DNA of 64,000 nt, from NCBI GenBank assembly GCA_018105865.1, contig CM030841.1, positions 9,371,729-9,435,728 on the forward strand. Direction: 5' to 3'. Position 1 is the stretch's first letter, and every line of letters begins with the position of its first letter. This document shows positions 1 to 21,902 of this stretch, in pieces. The position numbers and the translations under genes were made by a program. The notes beneath the pieces are model-generated. The model was not told where the DNA came from. It saw only the letters and a program-made list of their open reading frames with translations, and did not search any database. Origin of the DNA: Metaphire vulgaris (taxonomy: Eukaryota; Annelida; Clitellata; Crassiclitellata; Megascolecidae).

Positions 1-9921
<9,921 letters not shown>

Positions 9922-10254
9922 TTATTGTTACTTAACACTGGGATAAAACAGACAGAACAAGAAGTGAATCAATTTACCATCAGCAAAGAACATAGACCAA
10001 CTTTTATATATGTCTGCTAGGTATACTTTACTCAATTATGACAAGAAAGAGTAGAGTTCTACTCAGAGGATAAACAGCAAATGAAGACATAAATATTGAA
10101 ATGCACAAAAATATACAAAATTGTAAATTTTTTCATTCAGCAAAGTGCCCATCATCTGCTTGCTTGACATATAGGCCCTATAACTGTTCCTACATAAACA
10201 TGGGCTGAAATATCTCTGTACTCATCATTAAATTTTAATGATATTACTCAATGC

Positions 10255-10259
<5 letters not shown>

Positions 10260-10340
<81 letters not shown>
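10260..10340. repeat. (CA)n microsatellite
   Basis: About 40 uninterrupted CA units. Confidence 0.95.
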
Positions 10341-10342
<2 letters not shown>

Positions 10343-10546
10343 GGCCTGAATGTTCAATGTTACGCTGCAAGCAGGCAATAACAGAACAGTCAACCAGCAG
10401 AAACGATGTTCATAACTAAATTTTTAGACTTGATACTGTTTTAATGGGCTAGTAGTTTAAAGCGCTTCGTCGCATATCCGTGATCGTGCAAAGCCGCCGA
10501 ATCCGGCGAAGATTCCAACCTCTCAGACATCAGGTTCATCGTTTAC

Positions 10547-10644
10547 AACGCCGGGAAGAACGAGCGGCGGCCGAGACGGTCGGACGCCGAGAAGGAGCCG
10601 ATGGCGGAGACACAGCGGGAGAGCGGAGCGTCGGTCAGTCGCAT
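10547..10644 (-). CDS. possible first coding exon of the ARHGAP39-like gene
   Basis: In a GC-rich island (about 10,480-10,960) the minus strand has a frame beginning ATG CGA CTG ACC (MRLTDAPLSRC...) and ending PA-TT|GTAAAC. The two left-over bases TT would combine with the first G of exon 9782-9883 to give Leu, so the phase fits. All frames are fairly open in this GC-rich stretch and the phase has a one-in-three chance of fitting by accident. The plus strand also reads a protein-like frame (ESGEDSNLSDIRFIVYNAGK) across 10,495-10,560. Treat this as a candidate only. Confidence 0.28.
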
Positions 10645-11111
10645 GCCTTTGGTCGACGGCGAAAGTCGAAGAAGCCGGAAAGGCGACGACGGCGGCAGCG
10701 GCGATCGCTTCCTCCTCTTTCGCTTCCCTCCTTCGAAGCCATCTTTTCCGTCATTATGCTGATGATCGACCGACTTCCCTCCCCGTCCAGACTACAGACG
10801 CCAGGACGCTACGAAGCAACAGCGCCCGCCGATGCCGCCGCCGACGCCGCGACGCGTCACCGCGGACGCCCGCAGATCCTGCCGAGGACGTCCGTGCAGA
10901 GGGTGGGGCACTGGGGCTGGAAATCGGTCGCATGGAACCCTCTTGGTAGTTGTTTGGACAAGAACCCAGAAGATGAAAGAGACAAAATTATTCTTCCTCT
11001 AAACCTCGTTCGTTTGTCGCTTGCATGCATCGAACAGGAGTGTTTTTTGTGACTTTTGTCACATGTTCAAGTTCAAAATTATAGATCTACTACTAGGCTT
11101 GCTGGCTCAGA

Positions 11112-11316
11112 CAGGGCCGGATTAAGATCCGAGTGGGCCTGGGGCTGAGAAAAAAGGTCGTCGCCTATACTGAAAATCTCTGACAAGCAAAAAGAAAGGT
11201 TATTTCCCCCTTCCAAACGTGCTGACAAGCAAAAAATCTGGAAAATCGGTGGGCCTATTTTTCATGGTGGGCCTGGGGCTTGCAGCCCCCTCGGTCCCCG
11301 CCTTAATATGGCCATG
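11112..11316. mobile_element. hAT-type MITE, GGATTAAG family
   Basis: Ends CAGGGCCGGATTAAG and CTTAATATGGCCATG; imperfect duplication GGCTCAGA/TGCTCAGA. Two core motifs lie at about 11,181 and 11,223. Confidence 0.65.
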
Positions 11317-11753
11317 TGCTCAGATTGCAAAGGTGCTTCGATTAGGCCGAATAGGCCCAGGCGTTAGGCCAAACAAAACTCGGGATTTCGCTCTAGTATT
11401 CTGGACAAATCTTTCAGATGACCTTATAGTTCTACTTCATCAGATTGCAAAACGTATAAGCTATGCCACTCTCTGGCTATGCTAAACAGATCCTTGTCGA
11501 TCGTAGGGCCTACCATTTCCGCGACCAATAAATAACGACAACAAAATTGTAATTTCAAAGTGTAAATGAATAACAGCAAATTCTTTTGTTTATCAATGGA
11601 CAGACACTCAACAAAAATTATTTAAACAAATTAACGAGGATTTTAAATTGATCCCATTCCACGAGGTCTATTTAAATCGATGAGTGGTGATTGTGAATCA
11701 GACCAATCTTCAATAGGATTTTAGGAATAGAGAATGCTCTCTTAATCAGACCC

Positions 11754-12116
11754 CAGAGCCGTTTCCGACCAAATACACGGGAAATCGGAGTACCCTCTCG
11801 GTCACAAAGGTCAAATCTCAAAGTGTACCGATTTGGCGCCCCTTCAAACTGCCGACGGGCAAAAAGAGGTCGTCACATCTGTTCCCTGGTTATCCTCATC
11901 TCAGCTCTTACAACAACAATTATCTTACACTGAAGATAGCGTGCTGAAGACTAGCAAAAAGTTCCGTCGCCATTACCGCCATGTTTCTTCTGATTTATTA
12001 TGCATTTTACAAACTCCGAAATACCCAATTTTTGTTGCGTAACCCCTGAAACCTCGGATACATGGCTTTAGTTTTAGATGATTAGAATAGTAGGCCTATT
12101 AGCAATGACAGCTCTG
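11754..12116. mobile_element. hAT-type MITE, copy in tandem unit 1
   Basis: CAGAGCCG at the left, CAGCTCTG at the right, ATCAGACC on both sides (11745-11752 and 12117-12124). It contains the core motif in the form GACGGGCAAAAAGAGGTCGT. Confidence 0.7.
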
Positions 12117-12345
12117 ATCAGACCAATGCAAAAACAAATATTAAAGGCTGATTCATTTTTTCCAGATAAGCTAGATAAAATAATTGCCCGGGCGTGGTGG
12201 ACCAATAAAAACGACAACAAAATTGTCACTACGTTTGAATTAGAATCATGATTGACAAAAATTTTGATCAGCCTACGTCAAAATCGTAGTGGTGATTGTG
12301 AGTCAGACCAATCATCAACAGGATAGGCTAGAGGAGAATCAGACC

Positions 12346-12577
12346 CAGAGCCGTAGCGAGGGTATCCGGCTCACAGGGGCAAAGTGTACCGTTGGCGCCC
12401 CTTCAAACTGCCGACGGGCAAAAAAAGGTCGTCACACTGTTCTTGGCACCTATATATATATATATATATATATAGTATGACTAGCAAAAAATTCGTTATA
12501 CCCACTTCCCCAATCAAATACCCAATTTTACGCCCCTCGGGCCCGGACGGTGCCCCCTGCCCCTAGCTACAGCTCTG
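12346..12577. mobile_element. hAT-type MITE, copy in tandem unit 2
   Basis: CAGAGCCGTAGCGAGGG and CCCTAGCTACAGCTCTG form the inverted ends; ATCAGACC is duplicated perfectly at 12338-12345 and 12578-12585. It carries the core motif and a short (TA)n. Confidence 0.8.
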
Positions 12578-12827
12578 ATCAGACCAATGCGGAAAGGAAT
12601 TTTTCACTGATTCATTGTTCCAGATAAGCTAGATAAAATTCCAATAAAACGGGAAAGAATTAGAAATTTTGATCTTAGTCAAAGAGAAAGAGAATAGCCA
12701 TCTTTCAAATAACGCGTTGGACGACCTTTGACTCATTCAGACATTTATAGGATATTCAAAACAATAGTTCAAAACAATCAAGTTATAGGGCCAATCTGTC
12801 TGCTCTTCCACCTCGGTCAGCGCCAAC

Positions 12828-13035
12828 CAGGGTGCGACGTTTGTGACCTGGAGCAGTGGGGTCAAAAAATGTTCGAGCTTGGGGAAGAAAGAGAAAGAAG
12901 TCTTAGAAGAGAAAGAGAATAGCCATCCATAACGGGGATTTACTTGTCAGACTTTTGGGGATTCAAAACAGGGAGGATGCAATTGGGCAGTGGGGGGGGG
13001 GACAAATTCCCCCTTCCCCCTACAAATCGCGCCCT
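12828..13035. mobile_element. hAT-type MITE, GGTGCGA family
   Basis: Ends CAGGGTGCGACG and CGCGCCCTG with perfect GCGCCAAC duplication (12820-12827, 13036-13043). The inside (GTGACCTGGAGCAGTGGGG, CCCCCTACAAATCGCGCC) matches 41,749-41,923. Confidence 0.85.
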
Positions 13036-13438
13036 GGCGCCAACCCAGCTACAGATGCAGTGAGCATGAATTCCCATCTCTCCCCTACACTGACCTAATA
13101 GGGTATAAGAGAAAAACGTCAAGGGAAAAGCTGACAACTATCCTCATTCAGATGATGCCATGAATAAGAAAAAGCTGCCCGTTCATCAGGAACCTAGCTA
13201 TAGGAATGGGCTTGGGGACCCAAGCCCCCATAAACCTGAAGCTAGCCCCCAATGAATTCAAGTCCAAATGGCGTGGCAGTCTCAAAAGGAAGAAAGGGGG
13301 ATCTTCAATCTTGGGCTTCAGCCTCCCTAAACTTAAAATCCTGCCCATGCCTGGCTACGTCCCTGCCGTTCAGCTCTCTCAATGGAGCTTCTGGATAGTG
13401 ACGCCCGATGCATAGATGCAGGGTTTATTGCAAAGTAC

Positions 13439-13626
13439 CAGTGGCGGCTCCACTGGGGGGGCAGAGGGCCCGTGCCCCTATTGAGTGCCTGGCCCCCAGT
13501 GGCCCTCCAGTTGGGACCTATACTTAATGCTACATACATTAAACAACAAATGGTTGGCCCCATGATTAGAAGTTGCCACCCCAGTCCCCAACGGCCCCCA
13601 CTTGCCAAATCCTAAAGCCGCCACTG
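13439..13626 (-). mobile_element. hAT-type MITE, GGCGGCT family
   Basis: Ends CAGTGGCGGCT and AGCCGCCACTG with perfect CAAAGTAC duplication. Its body is the reverse complement of 22,722-22,916 (TAATGTATGTAGCATTAAGT core). Confidence 0.88.
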
Positions 13627-14175
13627 CAAAGTACGGTGTCACGCTGAGAAGCCATAGGCCTAGACCTAGACCCTATCTATAATAAGCTTATTTGTAACTG
13701 TCGACCGCGTACAAGATAGAAAAATGATTAAAGTCAAATCGCACGGGGATTAAAGTCTACTTTTCGGACCAGAATAAAAGACAGAGCATAGGCCTATATT
13801 TATGTTTTCGAACAACGAAATGAAAGAGGAGATCTAGCGATCATCGCGCACGTTTAGGTCTAGCTGTGGAATTTCTGAAATAATTTAGGCAAAAGCGTTT
13901 TAGATAGGCCTACAGTTTCATTCGGGATTATTTCTCAGTAGTATCAAAGGCGGCAAGAAACTCCGCTAGTCTTTTATAGGCCTAAGTCTATATGTTTCAT
14001 TTTCATTCCGTAGTCTGATCGTGTTGATATAGGGTTTTTTTCTTTCAAGAAGACAGCATTTCCAGACAGAATAATATTTTCTACAGTGCGAAATATTCCA
14101 ATCGGCGGCAGTATAGGCTTTACATCGGACCATATAGCGAGAAAGCGCCTCTACACGCTAACTGCACGCAGGGCG

Positions 14176-14179
<4 letters not shown>

Positions 14180-14254
<75 letters not shown>
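14180..14254. repeat. (CT)n microsatellite
   Basis: About 37 CT units beside the GC-rich block at 14.3-14.6 kb. Confidence 0.95.
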
Positions 14255-14257
<3 letters not shown>

Positions 14258-14279
14258 CAGAAGCGCTAGAGTGAAGGTG

Positions 14280-14600
14280 ATATGGTGCGGTCGCTAGAGC
14301 GGCCGTGGCTGTTGTGGCGAATGAGTTGCCGCGCATTAATTTTAGAACTTCAGACCTGCAAAACACCTTTTCTTCTTCTTCTTCTAGACCCGCGAACGTG
14401 GTCTCGGCCCCTATAGGCACGACGGCGTCTTCGGTCAGACCCAGCAGCGCCACGTGCCCCGCTCCCATCAACGGAGAGCTCTCGCGCTGTGCCAGTTGCC
14501 ATCTTCGCGTGCTGTGGCTGCCGCAACGCACGGAAATCGCCCGGCAGATGGATAGATAGACTTAGCCAGCTACGTTTCATGGTCGAATATGGGGCCCATT
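14280..14600. promoter_or_regulatory. GC/CpG-rich island, candidate promoter or first exon
   Basis: A CpG-rich block beside a long CT/GA microsatellite. On the minus strand two overlapping open frames start with ATG in good context: MATGTARELSVDGSGARGAA, and a second, MGAGHVALLGLTEDAVVPIG, ending in EEEEEK|GTGTTT. Either could be a 5' exon of the downstream minus-strand RhoGAP gene or of an unseen gene. I could not link it by phase to any known exon. Confidence 0.25.
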
Positions 14601-15594
14601 TCCGTTTAGTCACTTCCTTTCGCCGTTCTGATAGTCGTCTGGATGCCTCCGTGTCCGTCTGTTTTCTGAACGTTTAACCAACTCCGGCGGGGATTAACGT
14701 ACAGATTTAGATTAACCTGTTTGTCAACGTTTGCGTCAGCGTTTAAATTGGTTCCTAATTCAATCAAGGTAAACTGCGTTAAATGTGTTATTCCAGGTAG
14801 CGAAATACTTATTGGAAAACCTAATGTTTACAGTTTCACGACTTGATAATTTGCTCCACTGATTTGCTCCAAATAAGTCACACGCGTTCTTGTTATACTT
14901 TGAACTTTATATTGTCTATTGTTAATAAAGATTAAGTCAATGTTTATGCCTGCTTCTACGAGTTCATTGGTTGCAATTTTACGAGCGCTTGTGTATTCTT
15001 TTCGAGAGTAACATATTTTGGCGTCTGCCTATTGTATAGTACGACTATGGATGAAAGTGCAGGTGATGGCATGTTGATGTCGTTGATTTAGATGAGGAAA
15101 AGAATATGGGATCTAGAACCATAGCGTGATTTAAAGTGGCTTAGGAGCAATACTGCCTGTGTGAGAACCACTATAGGGGCGCTAATTGGGCTTGGGAGTA
15201 ACCCACTGGGCCATCATATGCTACTAAAGCTGTGGTTCTTAACCGAAGGTACTTGTACCCCTTGGAGGTACTTGAGGGACGTTGTAAAGGGGGTACGCAG
15301 GCTGAGCCGGAAATAGTCTGTTTTAAAGACTTTTACAGTGTACAGTATACAAATACTTTGGACATGTTTGCAATAAATTAGAAATTGTAAAAAAATCCAC
15401 TTTCTGGCTTGTGCACAATCTGTGACAGAAGTACATTGCAGTTTATAATTTTTCAATATACAGCATTATGGAGCATAAACTGTTGTCCTCATATCTCATA
15501 TAAGGTCCTGTGGGCTGGTAGGGCCGTAGGGAAAGGGGTACTTTGCTCTCTTATAATTGTTTCAGAGGTACGTAGTTACAAAAAGGTTAAGAAC

Positions 15595-15801
15595 CAGGGG
15601 CGTAGCCAGGAATTTGATTTGGGAGGGTATAAATAATATATAATACCTTAGTCTTGTCTATTGCACTGAAGAAATTGTCTGGCTGCTGCTGCTGCCACTA
15701 CTACTGCTACTACTACTGCTGCTACTACTACCACTACTGCTACCACTACTACCACCACTACTACTGCCACTGCCACCACCACCACTGCACCTGCTGCTGC
15801 C

Positions 15802-15844
<43 letters not shown>

Positions 15845-16431
15845 CCACTGCCACTGCCACCACCACCACCACCACCACCACCACCACCACCACCACCACC
15901 ACCACCACCACCTGCACCACCACCACTGCCACCACCACCACCACCACCACCACTGCTGCCTGCTGCACCACCTGCTGCACCTGCACCACCACCACCTGCA
16001 CCACCACCACCACCACCACTGCACCACCACCACCACCACCACCACCACCACCACCACCACCACCACCACCACCACCACCACCACCACCACCACCACCACC
16101 ACCACCACCACCACACCACCACCACCACCACCACCACCACCACCACCTGCACCTGCACCTGCTGCTACTACACCACCACCACCACCACACCTGCACCACC
16201 ACCACTACTACTACTGCTGTCACCACCACTACTACTACTACTACTAACTAAATACTAATAATTAATAATAATGGGTATAAATATTTTGAAATTTTAACTA
16301 TAATTTCTATAAACCACATAAACCATATAAACTACATATAACCACATGTAAATCACATAATTTTTTTAAAGATAGACTGATTTTGGGTGGGTATATATAT
16401 ACCGATATACCACCCCGTCGCTATGCCTCTG
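15595..16431 (+). mobile_element. hAT-type MITE of the GGCGTAGCCAGG family, with giant internal microsatellite
   Basis: Ends CAGGGGCGTAGCCAGG and CGTCGCTATGCCTCTG; duplication TTAAGAAC/TTAGGAAC. The body matches 54,382-54,842 in reverse (GGGTATAAATATTTTG, ATATAACCACATGTAA). About 570 bp of CCA/CTG repeats replaces part of the body. Confidence 0.8.
15683..16250. repeat. compound (CCA)/(CTG)/(CTA) microsatellite
   Basis: About 570 bp of trinucleotide repeats, with pure CCA runs at 16,020-16,145, inside a MITE. Confidence 0.95.
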
Positions 16432-16629
16432 TTAGGAACCACTGTACTAAGGGCAGTGTTTAACTTTCGATCTTCCCAGATGGCTAATAGTATGGCCTTT
16501 TGGCACTACACGGGATAGGGTTTGGAAAGCCGATGATGTGTTGCAAAAATAAAAACATCACTGTCTTCATGTAAGATATGTTATGAACCAGTTGAGTGTA
16601 ATTTCACGGATTCCATAGCATTTCAGTAT

Positions 16630-17010
16630 TGGGTTGTCCATTAATTACGTCAACAATGTTAGGGCAATTTATGCCCCTTGTCAGCAACTGTCAAACTTTC
16701 AGTGACCCCCTATAATTATATCAAAAAGTTTTGACTCCTAAGATCAATGACGGGTCCCCTAAAAGTTTAGAAGGTGATTATTTTTGCAGTGATGAGACCT
16801 TCCCCTTTTTGCTCATCAAGTGTCAAACTGTAGAGGTGATGACCTTTTTAGTTTGTCAGGCTTTTCCCGTTTCAATAAATATTCCAAGAATTTCCTATTT
16901 TTGGTTATCTGTAAAAATTTTATCGTTGACGTCAACTTCTCTTGACCCACTCTCCAGTCAAACATTTTCGACCCCTTATATTTTGTCGACAGAATTAATG
17001 GACAGCCCCT
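16630..17010. mobile_element. possible DNA transposon with TGTCCATTAATT ends
   Basis: GGGTTGTCCATTAATT near 16,630 and AATTAATGGACAGCCCC near 17,000 are inverted. One core motif lies at 16,837-16,860. No clean target duplication. Confidence 0.45.
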
Positions 17011-17420
17011 TTGTGATAAGAATATTATGATCAAGGGTGTCAAAGCCTTTTATAGGTCGATTAAAACACCGATCGGCAGTTCTTTGATGTACTGTAGGCT
17101 ACCGAGCGGCAGCTACTTTTTGTCTATAAACTCTGCGACTGCTAGTGAGGTGTCATGTTTCTTTCGGAATCCAGGTTGACTGTGAACAAGCACAGCAGCA
17201 CTTCGCTATAACGGATTCGATTATAGGCCTGGCCGTAACGTATGTTCGGTTATAACGTACCGCAATGTATCACTATCCCGTATAATTAATGCGCTACCGT
17301 ATTTGATGGTATGGTATAGAACTTACCTCGGATAAAACACACTAAATTATACATACCTGCTAAGTACGAAGTTTTGCTGTAGTTTGTTGCAGTTGGAAAT
17401 ACAGTTTTTGAGTTTGGTAT

Positions 17421-17615
17421 AAGGGGCGTAGTGAGGGGATATATCGGCATATACCCCCCAAAAAAAAAATTCAGTCTACCTTAAAGTTTTTTATGATTGT
17501 GTTAGTAACCGTTTTGTTCACATTTTTGACATTAACATATATTTTGATTTTGAAATAACAATGGCTGGTCTAGGTGTATCTATACCCCGAAATCAAATTC
17601 CTCGCTACGCTGCTG
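17421..17615. mobile_element. hAT-type MITE of the same family
   Basis: Ends AAGGGGCGTAGTGAGG and CCTCGCTACGCTGCTG with perfect TTTGGTAT duplication (17413-17420, 17616-17623). It shares GGATATATCGGCATATACCC with the family. Confidence 0.8.
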
Positions 17616-17754
17616 TTTGGTATTTGCAAGTTTTTCAAGAATGTTAGAAATTTTGGGAGTAGTGAGATCGGCTATAGGCTAGTTAGAAATTATGTGGGGT
17701 CGCCATTTTTGAATACTGGAATGACTTGGAAAATTTCCTAATCAGAAAAGGTTG

Positions 17755-17932
17755 CTTTCCGTTATCCGGACCCCAGTAGAGGGGATGTGTAGTTGGCTAG
17801 AGAGGCGTTAGGGTCAGGGTTATGGTTAAGGTTAGGCTAGGGTCAGGGCTAGGTTAGGGTCATGGTTAGGTTAGGGTCAGGTTCCCGACCGAGCGGCCAT
17901 TACACTTCACTGGGGTCCGGATAACGGGAAAG
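17755..17932. mobile_element. MITE with long inverted ends and telomere-like centre
   Basis: Ends CTTTCCGTTATCCGGACCCC and GGGGTCCGGATAACGGGAAA(G) are almost perfect inverted repeats. The centre is a run of degenerate GGTTAGGG/GGGTCAGG units. No clear target duplication was seen. Confidence 0.65.
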
Positions 17933-17982
17933 TACCTCAGAAAATTCTAGAGTGCTGATTTTGCACCAGTGAGGCCTATAGG

Positions 17983-18340
17983 CAGTGGTTAAAGTGGTTT
18001 GTTGGAGGTGCCGGGGCCCTACTACTACGCTGGGACAAGTTTGCGAAAAAGTTGACGACCTTTTTTTGCTTGTCAGGCTTTTTGTGCGATTAATTGCTTC
18101 GAATTACTCTACATCGATACATAGCCTATCAAGCCTCCTTTTAGGGAGGGTTGACGACCTTTTTGGTTTGTCAGGGTCATACCTCTTTAGGTCAATATTA
18201 TTAGACATTCGCCAAAAATTCTATCAATGGGGTGCCGGGGCCCATAACAGAGGTGCCGGGGCCCATAACAGAGGTGCCGGGGCCCATAACAGAGGTGCCG
18301 GAGCCGGGCCCCGGCGGGCCCCGGTCCACTTTAACCACTA
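17983..18340. mobile_element. hAT-type MITE, GTTAAAGTGG family
   Basis: Perfect inverted ends CAGTGGTTAAAGTGG/CCACTTTAACCACTA and duplication CCTATAGG (17975-17982, 18341-18348). It holds two core motifs and three tandem copies of a 21-bp unit (GGTGCCGGGGCCCATAACAG plus A) at 18,231-18,293. Confidence 0.85.
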
Positions 18341-18938
18341 CCTATAGGCCTATCCTTGGCTGTTCGCCCCCGCAGCTCACGGTAAGAAGAATCATCAGAT
18401 CACCTACTGCAGTGCAAATGAAGATGTAGAGGTCAAGATGGAAAATTGCGCAGTCTATCTAAGCGTTTATACGCTTCTCTATTTTTCCTCCATCTGAAAC
18501 ACGCTGCGTGAAATCTTTCGACTCCTTCCACATCTTTCGTTGGCTACATACTAGATACAAGCAGTTATAGGCCGTATGCCTACCAGGAACGATCACCCGG
18601 TGGTTAGAACTAAATTTAGATTATTCTAGCGTCATGTCTCTAATCTTATCTACTCACTAGACTGACTCTTAGCAACCTATTGCCTGAAAAATCAATTGCT
18701 CGGAAAGATCTTGTAAAGCAATGTTTTTTAGTCAGTTTGGAATGCCTTTCCAGTTGCTTAGCAAAGAGCGCCGCTCTTAAAGGACTTACGAACTTTCTAG
18801 TTTTTTTACGTCGGAGAGAATGGTGGAAACAAATTTTAGTGCCTGTGTGATGAGCAAAGAAGCAAATCGAATTCTTTTTGTGTAAAACTCCAATGTGAGT
18901 GTTAGAAAATCGCTGAAGTTCGTTTTGTGACTTTAGCA

Positions 18939-19593
18939 CAGGGGTGGGCAACCTGCGGCCTGCGGGGAGCTTGCGTGCGGCCCTTCAGATTTTTTATTAG
19001 ATTAATAAAAATAATTGTTTTTATTGATTTAATTACCGGAATAACTTTTCTCGATATTTCTATCCAATCTGGATGTTATCTTATTGCAGGTGTGAACCAC
19101 ACAGTAAACTTGTACTGTCGACGCTTTAGGGTAGTTTAGGGGGTTAATCATTTAATATAACGGTTTAAAGACGTTTAGTTTACATTGGTGTATTGTACAC
19201 TGTACAGGTACTTAATTGCAGTACTAAGTTTAGTCTTAAACGACACTTTCCTGCATGAACAATAATTGAACATTAATAAATCAAAGATAGATATCACGGA
19301 TATAGGCTACATTTAGAATTCTTAATACTAGTTTCAACCAGTACTTTAACTCCTGATTATTGAAAACTAGTTGAAAAATATTTGCAATTACAAAAATCTC
19401 ATTAAAATATTTAGTTAAAACTACTTTAAACTAGTACAGCAGTATAGCTTACTGTTGTTATCACGGCGGTTTTTAAGTTGTTCAGTATTTGTTCATTTTA
19501 TTGACTCGATTGTAACAAGAAATTATATGCAACCCTTCGACTAATTTTTAATTTCAATGCGGCAATTGCACCTAAAAGGTTGCCAACCACCTG
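18939..19593. mobile_element. hAT-type non-autonomous element
   Basis: Ends CAGGGGTGGGCAACCTGCGG and AAAGGTTGCCAACCACCTG; perfect duplication CTTTAGCA (18931-18938, 19594-19601). The ends resemble the Charlie-type hAT termini. A decayed relative lies at about 59,140-59,213 (GTTGCCCACCTCTG). Confidence 0.8.
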
Positions 19594-19823
19594 CTTTAGC
19601 ATATATCCTGGCTAAGCCACAGGTCCTCTGTGAAGTTTCCTTATTATTCAAAGATTACTAGAAAGCTATCTAGAGAATGTCAGGAACCGAAAATAATTAC
19701 GTTCTTTCACGCTGTAAATAGGTTTGATCGATAGCAGTCATGAATATGGATGTCATATGCACTCTTGTAAGTATAGATTATTATGCAACTTCAGGTTTAC
19801 TTGCAGGCATATTGTAGATCAAC

Positions 19824-20320
19824 TGGGGTGGGGCCCGGCCCGAGCCCGAGCCCGAGCCCGAGGCCCGAGCTTTTGAGGCCCGCCCGGCCCGTAAGCCTGT
19901 ACCTTGCCGCCCGGCCCGAGGTACGGGCGGGGGGCTGCAAGGTAATTCCATAAAAGTATAATCTGCTAACACGATATTAAATACAATATTCATTTGTAAA
20001 CTCAAAATCAAATAAAGTTTTCATTAATTATATTTTAAAATTATTTTCTTAGCTGTTCCTAATTAAAATTTTTATTACAGCTTAGTTGTAGCTATTGTAT
20101 AATTGTCAATAGAACATTAATATTTTGTTGCTGTTAGGAAAAGAGGAGGAAAAAGGCAAGACTAAACAAATATAAACTTGGATTTATTAAAGAAATATTG
20201 TTAGCGCCTGGCCCGTACAAGGCCCGTAGCCCGTACATTTGCGCCCGTAGCCCGTACCTCGAGGCCCGTAGCCCGTAACGAGGCGCAATTGGCCCGGTAG
20301 GGGGCCCCACCCTTTAGCAT
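19824..20320. mobile_element. GC-rich DNA transposon remnant
   Basis: AGATCAAC flanks both sides (19816-19823, 20321-20328). Inside are repeated GCCCGAGCCC, GGCCCG and CCCGTA blocks and inverted TGGGGTGGGGCCC/GGGGGCCCCACCC. The left end looks trimmed. Confidence 0.55.
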
Positions 20321-20395
20321 AGATCAACCAATTTACATTTCGTAGGCATATGCTACTGAGAGTAGTGTTTAACTTTGGATTTACCCAGATGGTTA

Positions 20396-20863
<468 letters not shown>

Positions 20864-21039
20864 CAGATGGTTACAGATTTAAGTATAAAAGGGTCTGTCG
20901 TAATTAGCAACTGCTAGACCTATAGTTAGCTTTCATGAAGTCAACACAACTTTTGTGTAGCCAAATTGAGAATCTCTATCTTTACTATAAACCTTTTTAA
21001 AAATCAACAGCAGCTGCTGCCGCGCCTTTGTGATGTCCA

Positions 21040-21350
21040 AAAGAGAACACGGTTGATTCGAAGGGCGTCTACATGAACAGACGCGCAAAGTAAACTGCTA
21101 GCCGCGACTGCTTCTTAGTCTGGCGTTCACAGCAAGTAGGCCTAGTCCGATCCTAGAATTCTGCAGCGCTAGAGTTGCCGCATCTGGCGGTGAATTCCAT
21201 GCGAAAGACTTGCTCATTTCAAAGACCGATCGAGTGACGCACGCCGCCGCCGCCAAGAGTGGCTACTTATCACCGGCCAACACAACGCCCGCACGCACAG
21301 CGGCTAGAATTCCTTCGAGGAGGGGGCGTTTTTCCAGAATTTTGTCGCAG
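21040..21350. promoter_or_regulatory. CpG-rich patch
   Basis: GC-rich with GCCGCC repeats between transposons, upstream of the 24.6-kb plus-strand exon. It could be that gene's promoter. No frame or motif proves it. Confidence 0.25.
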
Positions 21351-21372
21351 AAAATATCGATGACCTTTTGAC

Positions 21373-21902
21373 CAGTGATGGGTAACTAACTAAAAAAACA
21401 TTAGTTAAACTATAAATAAATTTAAACTAGAAATAAGTAGTTAGACTTTTAGTTGCAAACTAACTTTCTCAAATAGTTAACTAAACTAAAAATATAGTTA
21501 AGCTTTTTGCAACTAATTTTACAACTATTTCCTAGGTATCAGGTATATGTTCATGAAAACATAGACGACGTTCGTAACATGAACATATCAGTCAATGAAC
21601 CATTGAAATCATTAATTATTGTCTTTTTAATATTTAAGTCTTAGTCTAGACTGCAGGAACACAAGTTTGTCAAGATTGTTTGGAAAAAATGACCCAGAAA
21701 AGAATTGAAGAGGGACTGTTATTGAGAATTCGGGACACCAACTAAAAAGTGTTAGCTAAACTATTTAGTTATTAACTAAAATTTTTCAGTTAAACTAGCA
21801 TTTTAACTAAACTATTTATATTTAATTAAACTATGAAGATAACTAAAAATTTAGTTAAACATTTAGTTAGTAACTAATTAGTTAACTAGTTGCCCATCAC
21901 TG
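21373..21902. mobile_element. hAT-type MITE, CAGTGATGGGTAAC family
   Basis: Ends CAGTGATGGGTAACTAACTA and TTGCCCATCACTG with perfect CTTTTGAC duplication. The inside consists of many TTTAGTTAAACTA-like units that could fold. Confidence 0.85.

Larger units (their letters stand above)
11522..12680 (+). repeat. tandem duplication of about 0.6 kb containing a MITE
   Basis: Unit 1 starts GACCAATAAATAACGACAAC at 11,522 and unit 2 GACCAATAAAAACGACAAC near 12,200. Both continue GTGGTGATTGTGA.TCAGACC, then the MITE, then CCAGATAAGCTAGATAAAAT. The same MITE with the same target duplication sits in each, so it inserted before the duplication. Confidence 0.7.
15230..16444. mobile_element. hAT-type element split by a nested MITE
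   Basis: Outer ends CTGTGGTTCTTAACC and GGTTAAGAAC...GGAACCACTG; duplication TACTAAAG/TACTAAGG at 15222-15229 and 16445-16452. The right arm is interrupted by the MITE at 15,595-16,431. Confidence 0.7.

Noticed and set aside
10480..11052. A 190-residue plus-strand Arg-rich ORF
   Set aside because: Composition is that of a GC-rich block read in an arbitrary frame; other frames look at least as protein-like and there is no supporting splice site.
15648..16247. ORFs of about 170-200 codons on both strands over the CCA/CTG tract
   Set aside because: Pure trinucleotide repeats are open in most frames; the translations are homopolymers.
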